64,000 bases of DNA from Glutinoglossum americanum (Eukaryota; Ascomycota; Geoglossomycetes; Geoglossales; Geoglossaceae): assembly GCA_020080175.1 (NCBI GenBank), contig JAGHQL010000096.1:31983-95982 (forward strand). Direction: 5' to 3'. Positions 1 to 11,077 of the stretch are shown here, in pieces (the stretch's first letter is position 1; every line of letters begins with the position of its first letter). The notes beneath the pieces are model-generated. The model saw only the letters and a program-made list of their open reading frames with translations. It did not search any database and was not told the origin of the DNA. The position numbers and the translations under genes are program-made.

Positions 1-2121
1 TTCCTCCCAATGTAGCTTTCTAACCTGCTTAAGAACTTTCGTGTAGTTGCGTTTATTCATGTCCAAATAGATGAGCTTTCGCACAAAAAGTTCTGTAGGG
101 TTCCTCTCTTTCTGTATGATCGCTGCCCTGTCCGGCGGGTTGACGTAGTACACAGCATTCTCAATAAGCATTCTCTCCTGCTGGCCTACGTGCTGCGCAG
201 ACTTCTTCCGTTGCAGGGTTTCGAGGAATGAGCTCATCCTAGGGGCGGTCTCAGGGTTTCGAAGGAGATAGCGCCCACAGTTCTCTAGCAGATTGCAGAT
301 AATCTCGATATTCATCCTAGAGAAGTCGTCAAGACTAACTTTCAGGCAGTGGAAAATGACGTGTTCAGGAACAACCCCAAATTTCGTCAATTCAGCAAGA
401 TAGCGTATGTTGCTGGTTCGAACTTGCCCAAGGAAGTCCTTGTCCTTACGTCGCTGCAGGCTACGGAATTCGGTGTCAAGATGGGCTACCAAACTCTGCG
501 AGATATCCGGCATGTATTTGCTGAGGGTAGCGACAAGGCGTGAGTAAGACGGAAGCAAGTCGGATCTACCCTTAGGAACCTCCGACACAGCCTTTATCAA
601 ACGATTTCTGGATGCCTTTGAGTTGAGAAAACAGAAATCTGTCGCGGCCTGGTCAATCAACTCTTTGTTTGTAAGCTCCGGTAGGCGCGCAAGAAGTGCG
701 TCCACCTGTGCACCGACTGTCTTGTTGGCTATCGCTGTGGATTGATCCTCGGTGTCCGCGGTATTTGAGTCATTTGATACTGGAGCTTCTGTGGGTTGCC
801 CTGTTGTCTCGGTTTTTATTTCAGACTTTCTCCCCACCTGGTCATCACTCTCGACTCTTTTCTTTTTACCATCTTCAAGGAGAATACTCGGAACTCTATC
901 CTTGAGATCCACAAGGTTCTCATAGAATCGTCGTTCCTCCTCATCTTCCCAGATACCCGCACCTTCGCCTTCACCGCGTAAATATTCTCCAGCCTTGATT
1001 AGCCCTATCCCGCCATTTCCAACTGCATTTGATGGATCCTCCGTTCTCAAATCAGGCATTTCTACGCCCAATATATCGCTCAAGACCTGCGCATTCGCCA
1101 CAAGTCTATCTTGAGATTTTGCTTGTCTCTCATAGTTCGCCTGGCGGTCTTCAAAGACCTCACCGGACTTGACGTAGGCTTCCGCGTTGCGACGAGCCTG
1201 AGCGGTGAGAGCCTTTTGATCACGAACAAGGTGGCCCTTCACGTCTTCAAAATAGCGTGTTAGGATGTTACGGAAGCGCTGCTGAAGTTCAGGCGAAGTG
1301 AGCGGTGGATCGTTGCTTGATATACCATCGGCGGCACCATCTTCTCCCGTATTTGGATCGTTGTCCCCATCCGCTGCAGAAGCCATTGTTGCTCCGTCTT
1401 CCTCCACGGACTTGCGGCCCTCAGCGGCCTTGGACCGGGCACCAAGCACATCCCAGCCGAAGCTCTTGACAAAAACCACTACTAAGGGGAGGTTAGTGTG
1501 TTCTCTATCATGGCCCAACAAGTCTTTCAGCACCTCCAGCGGGAAGGGTTCGGCATCACTGTCTGAGCGCTGGCCAGCTTTTCCTTTCCCTAGGATGTCA
1601 TTTTTTCCGCCCGGCCCGCCAGTAACATCCTTCCCTCTAATAGTATCATCCGGGTTTGTAATGTCGTCCAAACTCCTCAACACCCCGACTAGCCAAAGTT
1701 CGGTGACGACCCTGAGCAGAACTCTTTGCCTTCCCAGCCGCTCCTTCTCCTCTCTCTCCCTAGCTTCAGCCGTCAGCCCCTTGAGCGAAGCCTTCTCTGG
1801 TGTTGCTAGACCACGTCCAACCAGCCAACCCAAGTAGTATGTAAACTCCGCCGGACCGAACCGTTGATGCAGGGCACTGACAACTTCTACCCCAGCTGCA
1901 ATTTCCCCAGGTGATTTCAGCCTGCAAAGGCCCTCATAGCAAGCCGAGACAATTTCGGATAGGTACTTATGTAGAGATAACGTGCGGATTTCTTGAATGA
2001 AGGCGTTCAAAGTTGGAGCCGTGATCGCTGTGCGAAGACGTTTTATGAGAGCTGTATTTTTTTTGAGCGAGGAGTCAAGTGACTTGTTAACTTGAAAGAC
2101 ACCTGATTGCGGCATGAGCAT
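1..2121 (-). CDS. UPF2: Nonsense-mediated decay factor UPF2/NMD2, 3' end cut by window edge
   Basis: UPF2 bridges UPF1 and UPF3 in the cytoplasmic surveillance complex that degrades mRNAs with premature stop codons. The first 707 codons are visible as one uninterrupted frame; family members run to about 1,050-1,100 residues, so roughly the last third lies outside the window. The first MIF4G region covers about residues 1-240. It is followed by an acidic, glycine-rich linker (about 200-285), then the UPF2-typical stretch beginning TRYFEDVKGHLVRDQKAL, and a second MIF4G region from about residue 480 (VDALLARLPELTNKELID). The start is the first ATG after an in-frame stop; a second ATG lies two codons later. 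I see no intron in this part. It is divergent from the acetyltransferase gene, 538 bp away. The identification rests on recognisable family sequence. Confidence 0.93.
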   Translation of the reverse strand, partial: MLMPQSGVFQVNKSLDSSLKKNTALIKRLRTAITAPTLNAFIQEIRTLSLHKYLSEIVSACYEGLCRLKSPGEIAAGVEVVSALHQRFGPAEFTYYLGWLVGRGLATPEKASLKGLTAEAREREEKERLGRQRVLLRVVTELWLVGVLRSLDDITNPDDTIRGKDVTGGPGGKNDILGKGKAGQRSDSDAEPFPLEVLKDLLGHDREHTNLPLVVVFVKSFGWDVLGARSKAAEGRKSVEEDGATMASAADGDNDPNTGEDGAADGISSNDPPLTSPELQQRFRNILTRYFEDVKGHLVRDQKALTAQARRNAEAYVKSGEVFEDRQANYERQAKSQDRLVANAQVLSDILGVEMPDLRTEDPSNAVGNGGIGLIKAGEYLRGEGEGAGIWEDEEERRFYENLVDLKDRVPSILLEDGKKKRVESDDQVGRKSEIKTETTGQPTEAPVSNDSNTADTEDQSTAIANKTVGAQVDALLARLPELTNKELIDQAATDFCFLNSKASRNRLIKAVSEVPKGRSDLLPSYSRLVATLSKYMPDISQSLVAHLDTEFRSLQRRKDKDFLGQVRTSNIRYLAELTKFGVVPEHVIFHCLKVSLDDFSRMNIEIICNLLENCGRYLLRNPETAPRMSSFLETLQRKKSAQHVGQQERMLIENAVYYVNPPDRAAIIQKERNPTELFVRKLIYLDMNKRNYTKVLKQVRKLHWEE

Positions 2122-2659
2122 TGCATAGAATAGCCGTTGAAAGATGTGGTCAGACCCTTATCACCCGACCAGGCTCGCGCGTTGAGCTCACGCAACTCTC
2201 CTAATGTTCAATTATTCGGTCAGTATACTCTGGAGAAAGTAAAGTAGAGCTGCTACATACTCTTCCTGGATCTATCCATGACAATTATTGCGGTGGGACG
2301 ATAGTTGGAGTTGTTTACGGCGTGCGTAATGTCATGGGAAGAATTTAGGAAAATCTCAAGGAATACACATGATTCGTCAGACGGAAAGAAATTTTGTGGA
2401 GATAGTTAACTATCTGCCCACGTCCAAGGTATCGAATAGAATAAATTTAAGCGCTCAGTGGCTCTGTAGTGGTGGTTAATAACACCACAGAGGTGGAAGG
2501 TTGCAAGGGTGGTGCATGGGGTACGTACGGTAATGTTCAGAGCTCAATCTTACCCCAAAATATTTATTCAGCCGCAAAACAGGGCAAGGCCCCTCACGTG
2601 TTTTTGCCCCACTCTGTAAACGGCAATTGAAAACTTGTAGTGGTTATTGAATACACAAG
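2122..2659. other. Divergent intergenic region
   Basis: This spacer lies between the UPF2 start and the acetyltransferase start and must hold both promoters. No coding frame, RNA gene or repeat was recognised. It contains short AT-rich stretches but no clear TATA box that I would assign. Confidence 0.6.
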
Positions 2660-4176
2660 ATGTCACGATGTGACACACTGCGACCTGTTGGTGAGAGAGG
2701 TCAGTTAATCAAATCTTAATACTACAAATCTCATCCAAGTATGCGCATTTAGGGAACCTTGAGAAGATCTCTACGGCACGACACAACCTTGGATTTTACA
2801 GATCAGTTGCGGTCACGGCGACATATGTCTGTTCTGAACTCTTGGGTGACCTAGAATGTGTCATCTGGGCGGCTTTACAAGAGGTAGTTCTTCGTCATCC
2901 AGTCTTATGCTGTGGCATTGTCGATGAAGATACTAGAAGTCCTACTTTCATCCGTCTGGCAGCAATCGACCTACGTCGGAATGTGCTCTTTAAGTCGAGC
3001 GAAGCGGGAGATGGCAAAGAGTTTTCCAATTGCCTTGAAGGAGAGCATTCGAAACTTTGGCCGGATCTCCAATTCCGGCCGGGTTGGAGACTTATCCTCA
3101 TGAAACCCCAGGGAAGCAGAGATGGCGAAAGAGCTCCGACAGATCAATCAGGAAAGCGGTTAGAAATAGATGTACTATTTGTCTGGCACCATGCACTTTG
3201 CGATGGACTCAGCGGTGCCGCCTTCCACCATTCATTACTCAAGGAGTTGCGAAGGATATCGTGCCAAAGTCCACCAGCCAATCAATCCCCAGTTATCCAA
3301 ATCCCTTGTTCGGTCCAGTTATCTCCACCAATTGAGAAACTAATGGAATTTCCTACAACATGGGCTTTCATCGGCCGACAGCTATGGGGTATATTTGCGC
3401 CCTTATGGTTGTGTGGTCGGCCCGCGACGATCAATCCTGAGTGGATAGACACTGAGAATTCTCTCCCAAGTATAGATGATTACAAGTCTCGCGTCCGCCT
3501 CATTTCTGTACCTGCGGAGGGTTTAGAGTGTTTGAGGGTGGAATGCAGAAAGGCAACAGTCACGTTGACTGCACTTCTTCAAGGTGTGATTGGTGTTTCG
3601 TTGATGGAACTCGACGCAATTGGCTTTACTGGTCACGTCCCGTACTCTATGAGAAGGTTCACCGGCACACCTATGAGTGAGATGGTCGACCAGGTATCCG
3701 AAATGTGCGTCAACTACGATAGCCCATTAATCGCTAATCTCACTCGCAACCCACGGGATGCCGAGCGGATCTGGGAAACCGCCCGGCACTTCCAGGACGT
3801 AATGAAAGGGGAGATGGCGCGAGCGCCGGTAGATAATCCCCTAAGTATGCTACCTTACCTCTCCGACTACCACAACTTCTTCCGAAAAAGGCTCGGTAAA
3901 CCCAATGGCACTTTTGAGGTGTCGAACCTCGGTGAGTTTAAAAACGCTGAAGGACAAGCCGCCAGAAAGGGCCAGTGGGGAATCGAGAGGATGATCTTCA
4001 GTCAATCTGCGATGGCTGTTGGGCCCGCGCTAGGTTTCAATTGCATCAGCGTTGAGAACGGACCATTGATGATCAGCTTGACATGGCTGGACGGCATCAT
4101 AGAGGACCAGCAGCTTGAATCCCTAGCCTCAAAGGTCGAGATGAAGCTAAAAACCCTTAGTCTAACGAAGAGCTAA
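2660..4176 (+). CDS. Alcohol O-acetyltransferase-like (AATase family, HxxxD acyltransferase)
   Basis: Proteins of this family transfer acetyl from acetyl-CoA to alcohols or related acceptors; the substrate here is unknown. Two exons are supported: 2660-2690 and 2753-4176, giving 484 residues. The 62-nt intron (donor gtgaga, acceptor tttag) joins DTLRPVG to NLEKISTARHNLGFY, which is the usual N-terminal signature of the family. Without the intron the upstream frame has a stop and no ATG. The catalytic HxxxD appears as HHALCDG, with His157 and Asp161 intact. A late SNLGEF segment resembles the structural motif near the active-site tunnel of BAHD/AATase enzymes. No signal peptide or membrane helix is obvious. 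The family is known for acetate-ester formation in yeasts; an ester role here is inference. A role in detoxifying alcohols or sterols is equally possible. Confidence 0.85.
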
Positions 4177-4319
4177 GGCTTAACGCATAAATTGCCTTTT
4201 CCCTTTTCTCCCGTATAGTACGGGAGGATTCAGTTGGTTTATTAACAAACTGTAGAAGTGATTTACTACACTAAGGGTCCAACGACCTATAAACCGCGCA
4301 CATAATTTAAACCCATGAT

Positions 4320-4838
4320 TCAAGCAACTACACCACGCTCGGCGCTAGGTCCCCTAATGGTTTTCTCCCCACCCGCCCCATCCCCATACGTACTCGCACT
4401 CTCACTACTGAACCCCTGCATCTTCTTCACCTCGGCTCCCAAGGACCTCTCATGCATCACCCTCTTCATATCCTGCTCGCTCCAGCTCTGCTTCCTATCA
4501 CTCAGCCTTGGCAGAAATTCCTCCCCCCCCCTCCCGGCATCAGCGAGCGCTTGCTTATAGCTGCTCATCGTGCCCTCGCTCCCGCGACGACCACCTCCAT
4601 CGTAGTTGGTGGGATACGAGTTCTGAGGGCCGCCACCATTGAAGAGATCGAGGTTTCTCAATGAAGGGGTCGGTGAGGGCCTGGCACTCGTAAGGGAGTA
4701 GTCGGAGGGGTCTACCTTTAGGCTGTCGTCGATGATTTTTCGCGTTGCAGCAGCGGAGCCGGATTGGCGGACGTTCGGGTTGTCTCTTGCCCTAGGGTTG
4801 GGATAGCTCGTCGGATAGGTTTCCGGTGATAAGGACAT
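4320..4838 (-). CDS. Small hydrophilic protein of unknown function
   Basis: A 172-residue single-exon frame starting at an ATG. It is rich in Ser, Pro, Gly and charged residues, with no signal peptide or membrane helix. The middle and C-terminal part contains SYKQALADAGRGGEEFLPRL followed by SWSEQDMKRVMHERSL, which looks amphipathic and more constrained than the rest. I have an impression, unverified, that short ascomycete proteins share this SWSxQDxK pattern. It is convergent with the acetyltransferase gene, 143 bp away. No function is assigned. The regular composition and ATG make a real gene likely; most of the chain is probably disordered. Confidence 0.65.
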   Translation of the reverse strand: MSLSPETYPTSYPNPRARDNPNVRQSGSAAATRKIIDDSLKVDPSDYSLTSARPSPTPSLRNLDLFNGGGPQNSYPTNYDGGGRRGSEGTMSSYKQALADAGRGGEEFLPRLSDRKQSWSEQDMKRVMHERSLGAEVKKMQGFSSESASTYGDGAGGEKTIRGPSAERGVVA

Positions 4839-6575
4839 TGTTTATTGTCCCTCGTCGATGAAGATTATAACCTTTCTTTTGTTGCTGAAGGTGGCTGCTT
4901 CAATCACACCCAGATACTTTTTTCTTTATGGTCCTTTGTGGCAAATAGGCTTTCGCCGTAGATGAGCTCGATGGCGCCATCAAAGTCAATCTCACCTGTT
5001 CATCAGGCTATTACTTTTTCACCCCCTGGCCGCCCAAATTGCTAGCTCGCATCACGATGGGAGGCCCGGGGTCCGGATTACGAATTGAGGCAGAAAATCC
5101 GCGTATCTGGTTATCTTATCTTATCTTGGCGCAGATCAGATCGATCAATCCCTGTTTTACCCCGCCAAATGACATCATCGCATCGCAAACTCTACCCCAC
5201 CAACAGCGGAGACCACGCAAATAGACAATAAATATATATGCTTTCGAAAAGTAGTATAATACGGTGGCTAGGATCCTCCTTCCGTTTTGCATTAAGGCCT
5301 CGCCGGAATACCTACCCTCCTCAGTTCCAGCGCGAATACCAGAAACCCCAGCAAACGGTCTCATCTCCGCATCCCCCCTTTCTGTCCCCAGCGCTAGCAG
5401 CTATTCCAAAGGCGGGCTCACTGCACTTCCTCCCTCTAGCCTAACGGATATACACTCTACCCGCTTCCGTTTATAATAGGTCACATCCCAGAATCCTTCA
5501 CCGAGTATATAGGCCAGACACAATAAGTTTTGAGGCCTACAAAGCTCCGACACCAGAGGCAGTGAGAGGATTAGTAGGGAATATGCGGGAGAGACTCAGC
5601 ACTGCGCACACGGTTTGCGAAAGCGGAATGATAGAACCATCAGGCGAGGAATAGGAACCGCGGTGAGGGAGACATGTGGATGGAGACACATGATTGATGT
5701 GGTGAGGGGCCTGACCTTTACAATGGCTACATGGCACTTGTTGCCGGGGCATATACAAGGGAGATCGAGGGCTTCAGGAGGCGAACATGGTGGCATTCGC
5801 AGTTGAGACGCCGATGTTGCTGCGAGGCGTCACCAGAGCTGCAGTGCGTAGTCTCATCTAGCCACTGTCACACACGCAGAGCAAGCACAGGAAGCAGGCA
5901 ACCTATTCTATCGTGGACTTTCAGAATCTGATGCTCTGAAGCAAACAAACGAGGTTCTCCACTTGGGAGAACTGATCGAACCACCAAGTACTAATTCTGA
6001 AAAGAATAGCACATCTTGCAAACCCAAAGGTCAGTTAGCTACTGGACAGATGGAAAAGCCTTTATAGAACACCGCTACAGGGTATCCGGCAACAACTTGC
6101 AAAATGAAAGCTAGCTTCTCAACCAATCATTTGGATCGCCGGCAAGCTTTTTAGCAGACATGTTTGAGGTAAGAAAAAGCTCAAAGATGACCTCCAGAAG
6201 CTAACTATCTAGTCGGTGGATAAGGCAAAGTGTCTTTATTGCTGCGCCTCATCGCATATCACATCTGTGCGATAAAGTTTAAGACACTGCGGTGAAATCA
6301 ATAGGGATAGATAGAGAGGGCATCCTTCGCTATGCAGACAAGCATAACATAAAATGCAATAGGAGAGGGAATTTGAAAATTCGAGCGTGAAACGGCGAGA
6401 ACCTCAGAATCTCAGAATCTGAAAGGCACTCGAGGGTAGCAAAGTAATCGCGAATGAGGTCGAATCCACCAGAAGACTAGTAGCATCCGTATAATCGCAT
6501 CGATATTCGCTTAAAAGAGCAGGACAACATTCGTTGATTGGCATCTGCGGAAAATTTAGGAAGTGCATTCGGTGT
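4839..6575. other. Intergenic region, no gene recognised
   Basis: About 1.7 kb between the small protein and the FHA gene. Only short frames with no family resemblance are present. There are a few TATC repeats near 5113-5128 and a duplicated CAGAATCT near 6410. It probably holds the promoter of the small gene and the 3' UTR of the FHA gene. Confidence 0.5.
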
Positions 6576-8382
6576 TCAGTTTTTCGGTTTCTTCCAGAAG
6601 TATTGCTAAAGTGAAAAACCGCGGGTAAGTATTCTGCAAAACATCGCTTTTAGAGAATACAAGATATCTAACCTTATGCTGCTTTCTGCAGTTTCTCAGA
6701 CTAGGTTTCCCAAGACACTCAACAACAGCCGCTCTCCTATCCTGATCCGTGTCCTTTTCCGGGACATAGTAGAATTCGTTCTCAAGAGCCTTGCCAGCAG
6801 CATCTTTGCCCTCACGACTAATCTCTCCAATACATGCAGTCGATGCGAGAATTTCCTTCAAATTCTGTTCATTCCAAGAAGAAGAACCACTATGCTCTTT
6901 GAATTCCGATGGAAGATTAGCAAGAAGGGTTGACATTGGGGTCGATTGAGTACGCGAGAATGCGAGTTGATTGATGACGTGATTGGCCACCAGGCCGTTA
7001 TCAGGCCTGTCAGCTTCCCCTGGGGCCACAACGTGCGGAGAAGTTTTAGGGCCAAGGGGGCAGCGACTAGGGGATGCACCCGTCGGCAATGACGCCATAC
7101 GAGGCAACAGATTATCGCCGTTAGGACCGAATGAATGGATAATAGGGTCGTTCTCCTCATCATGGTCAAAGAGATCTAGTCGGGGTTCACTCAGTTCACT
7201 AGAAGGGTGACAGTCGTCCTCGATGTTAGTAAATTCTGAGCCTTTTCGAACTGGCTCGGCAGGGCCTGGCAATTCTTGGTCATTGTGTTCGTCATCCGAA
7301 ACGTCCTCATCTTCATATATCGCAATGGGGTTTTGGATCCCCTCTGGCTCTGAAGGAAGGAAAGTAGAAGAGGTGGGGAAATGAGCGTGGCCCGCAGGCG
7401 AAGGAGAAACTGGCGACCCCAACCGGGCACCACGACGAAGCGGACTTGACCCAATTGCTCTACCAGGGCCCGGCAGTGTATCTATACCTTGTCTTGGGGA
7501 ACTCCCTTCACCCCAGGTGGTATCCGAATCGGCCGAAGAGTGCTTTCTTTCGCGAACAGGCCACGCGACCGACACACGCGAGTCTTGGACGTCGAGCATT
7601 ATCTCCACATGCTCCTCGTCTGAAATAAATACTTCATCCTTAGGTACTTCCCATGCACGTCCTCGGCAGTGTACTTTCATCCCATTATACCCAACACACT
7701 GAATTTCGATCCTATTTGGCTCCGTCACGGAAGGCGCGGGAATGTATCGGGCACGAACGTGGACGCGTGAGATGAGCGAATTACCTCGGAGGACGTAATC
7801 GCAAGAGGTGCTAGATCTGCCCATGACTACGGTGTCTCCATTCTCGGAGAGGGTGATGATCGGCAAAGCTGAGAGTGGCGCGCGTTCTGAGACCATAGAT
7901 TGCGTTCTCTGAAGAGTAGGGCGTGGCAACGGCAATTGAGGTGGAGACGAAGGAATGAACCCGATTGAAGATGAGGGCGCAGGCGTTGGGTAACTAGGCT
8001 TGTCCGAACTGCGAGCCTGTCGTTTTGGTCGAGGTTCGAATTCTAGTGCTGGAAGAAGCGACGGAGCAGAGCGTTTGACGCCAGCAACTGGGGAGAGTTG
8101 GGAGCTGACCCGACTTGAGGGAGACGAACCCATCCTGGATACTGTGCTAGATATTGCTCCGGCGAGCTGAAGATCCCAATATGAGGGCCTCCAATATGGG
8201 AGGACCGCGTTCACGCCGAAAAGGTAACACGCGATATATCGAAGGAGCTGTGTTTGTTCTATCTGCGGACGAAGATGATAAGGAAATGTACCTAGAGGAG
8301 GGTAGGATTTGATAGAGAGGAGGCCGATAAAAGAAGGCCTTGGAGTTGGGGGGTCAGAGCCAGAGGAGGAGGAGGGTTGCAT
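6576..8382 (-). CDS. FHA-domain protein, Tos4/Plm2-like
   Basis: Tos4/Plm2 proteins are nuclear, cell-cycle-regulated FHA proteins linked to histone deacetylases and the S-phase checkpoint. Two coding exons fit: 8382-6673 and 6605-6576, giving 579 residues. The 67-nt intron joins SLRNCRKQHK to QYFWKKPKN, restoring the conserved C-terminus; reading through the intron would replace it with an unrelated tail. The FHA core is at about residues 175-275, with the phosphothreonine-site residues GRS (188-190), SRVH (205-208) and NG (233-234) all present. The C-terminal block GEISREGKDAAGK to the end is the second conserved region. The start is uncertain: residues 1-83 are not FHA-like, and an alternative ATG at 8133 (MGSSPSSR) may be the true start or the beginning of a second exon. 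The gene is divergent from the L1-fold gene. Confidence 0.85.
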
Positions 8383-9415
8383 TCGAGGCCGCGTGAAAGA
8401 AGGGCAGTTTCCAGCTTGTGTAAGACAGACGCGGTTCGCGTTGGTGCTAAGTTAGTTGTCGGTTAAGCGGCGGTTCTTGGCATCACGTCAAACCATCCAA
8501 GCCTTTTAGCTTAGAGCAGTCAGTAGGGCAGATCTAGAACGTGAGATCCTCATTCAGGCAGCGTTGACATATTGGAGGCATTGGCCCTCCAGGAAAAAAA
8601 ATAACTACATCTCTGCGAAATCTACACCAGATGGCGCCTCTATTTTCCGTTTCTCTCCTCTGTCCCATCTCGCGCCCACCGAAACCGAAACGCGACATCC
8701 CAAACCCCAGTCAGGCCTCGGCTTTTGCCTGCATCGAATTGAAATCCTGCACCGCGAAATAATCTCTCCCAACCTCGTCATATTTCTTTACTCGCCAGGC
8801 TTCACGCTAATCCACAGTAACGCGCATTCGATGGGCACGGCGCAGTAAATTCCTCATAGTTAACTCGAGCTGACTGAAAACATCTGCACTGTCTGCACAG
8901 TTCTGCAGGATGCAGTGGCCTTACATAGCTAGATCACCCATCCGCGTCGTGGGCAGCAATTGGCAATCGCAGACCTTTCTTTGGATGATGATTAGAAAAA
9001 AGCATCTCCTAGATTAAGTTTTGGAAGCATCAGCTGGGTTATCTTCAATCGGAATAGCCTGCCTTTTTACACCGCACTGAATAGGTCTAGATCAACTTGT
9101 AAATGGAGCCATCGCGGAAATGTTAAGAGTATTTCTTTTGAAAGAGTAAATCCCCAACCCGAGATCGGCAACTTAAGGCGGAAGCGATGAGAATGCAAAA
9201 AAATCAAGCATGTGTATTTCCCATCCAAGTAGTAGTACTCTGCCTAAACGCCGTGAAATCAACGAGCGAATGCATGCAATGGCCGTGATTGGATGATTGA
9301 TATTTCAGCAGGCATTTCCTAAAGAGGCTAAACTAGAATCTTGGCGCGGAAATTTCGACCCACAATTCCTCGTCGACACATTGATACCTCGAGCTTTGGA
9401 AGCTCCATATCATCT
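8383..9415. other. Divergent intergenic region
   Basis: About 1 kb holding the promoters of the FHA gene and the L1-fold gene. A TTGGCGCGGAAAT sequence at about 9341 resembles an E2F-type site by eye only. No coding region is supported. Confidence 0.45.
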
Positions 9416-10825
9416 ATGGCGCAAACTACTACCGTGACAAAAGCAGCTCCTGCTCAGTCTCAGTCACCATACCAACTAGACAAGGAACAAGTATGTCCCT
9501 GTGTTAGCTAGGATCTTTGATGCCCAATTCCCGGGGACTATATCGCTGACTCTCGCAGACGTTGAAAGCCTCCAGAGCTCTCTTAGCCCACATCGAAAAC
9601 GAGAAACGGAACAAGGACTCGAAGGCGGAGAAACGAAATCTACTTGCTAGCACCGAAGGCAGTTCGGATGAGGAAGGGATAGAGCTTAGTGATGTCCCAA
9701 TTTGGTTGGTCCTGACCACAAAACGCCATATCATTGACAAAAAGCGTTTGAAACCTGGGAAAATGTGCGTACCTTCCTATCGTACCACGCAGCAGCTTAC
9801 CAAAGCTTCCCCTAACTATGAAATATGCTCACAGTTCAATTCCCCACTCTCTCAACACATCACGAACATCCACCATTTGTCTTATAACTGCCGACCCACA
9901 ACGTTCGTTCAAAAATGCTGTCGCTAATCCTTTATTCCCCGCCCACCTGCGCACTCGCATTACCCGCGTGATCGCTATCTCTAAGCTCCGCTCAAAATAC
10001 AAACCCTACGAGAGCAAAAGGCAACTCTTTAGTGAACATGACATCTTCCTTGCCGATGACAGGATCGTGGCTTTGCTGCCGAATATATTAGGAAAGGCCT
10101 TTTATAAGAGCGGAACGAAGAGACCGGTTACAGTCAACATCGCTGCAGAAGATGAAAGAAAAAGTAAAGAAAAGGAGAAGAAAATGAAAAGCAGAAAAGA
10201 CACTGAGGTGTCAGACCATTCTGTGGCGTCTCCAGAACGGTTGGCAAATGAAATTACGAGAACACTATCAACGGCTTTGGTACATCTCTCACCTTCTACA
10301 TGCACATCTATTCGCGTTGGGAAGGCTAGTTGGGATGCAATCAAGGTTGCCGAGAATATTGACGCAGCCGTTGCTGGCCTTACAACAAAATTCGTACCAA
10401 AGGGCTGGAGAGGCGTCAGGGCTATACATATCAAAGGTCCCGAAACAGCGGCGCTGCCCCTGTGGCTAGCGGATGAGTTATGGTTAGACGAAAGCGACAT
10501 CCTAGAAGATGTGCCTGTAGGTGACGAGGTAAAAGCGATTGAGGGTAGTAGGGAGAAAACAGAGGGTACAAGTAAGAAAAGAAAGGCTCCTGAGTCCGAA
10601 GAAGGGACAAAGGCACAGAAGAAATTAAAGGGAGCTAAAAAGGGGAATGAAGGGGAGCTACCCGACGATTTGGGTAAAGAAATTGCTCTGCGAAAAGAAA
10701 AGCTGAAGAAACAGAAGGCTGAGGCAAAGGAGGAGGCCGAAGAGGCAGTAGTAACGAAGAAAGCTATGAGAGCCAAGGCGGCTGATGACGGCAAAGCGAG
10801 GGCGAAGACCAAAAAGTCAAAATAG
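9416..10825 (+). CDS. Ribosomal L1-fold nucleolar protein (Utp30/Cic1-like)
   Basis: Proteins of this group (yeast Utp30 and Cic1, human RSL1D1) act in nucleolar ribosome assembly through an RNA-binding ribosomal L1 fold. Three exons are supported: 9416-9490, 9559-9764 and 9835-10825, giving 423 residues. The junctions read KEQ/TLKASRALLAH and KPGK-I-SIPHSLNTS; the second is the expected L1-family sequence. The L1 domain runs from about residue 25 to 290, with DIFLADDRIVALLPNILGK typical of the family, interrupted by a lysine/glutamate-rich insertion (about residues 200-220). The C-terminal third is a Lys/Glu-rich tail with several KKx clusters that look like nucleolar localisation signals. 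Whether it is the Utp30 or the Cic1 orthologue cannot be decided by eye. Confidence 0.88.
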
Positions 10826-11077
10826 TGATATCGGATTTTTACTACGAATGCTTAGACGAAAGGCGTTTACGGGAAGATCTCGTCCTTATAATCCGTCTAG
10901 ATTCGCGCTCTTAGCTTTCCAGTCCACTTGACCGAGCCAATTAGCATTTGCATACATTAACGATGTCATAGATTCCGACAGAACCAAAACCAGTAGAACC
11001 ACCTGCCCCCAAGACAGCCATTTCATATAACTCCGCACAGCGCGTCCAAAGCAATAATATAACACGTATGGGTCCGA

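Noticed and set aside
1298-1837. 179-codon plus-strand frame over UPF2
   Set aside because: It is antisense to a clear UPF2 coding sequence and has low-complexity Ser/Pro composition.
10102-10812. 236-codon minus-strand frame rich in Ser and Phe
   Set aside because: It is antisense to the Lys/Glu-rich tail of the L1-fold gene; AAG/GAA codons read backwards give CTT/TTC.
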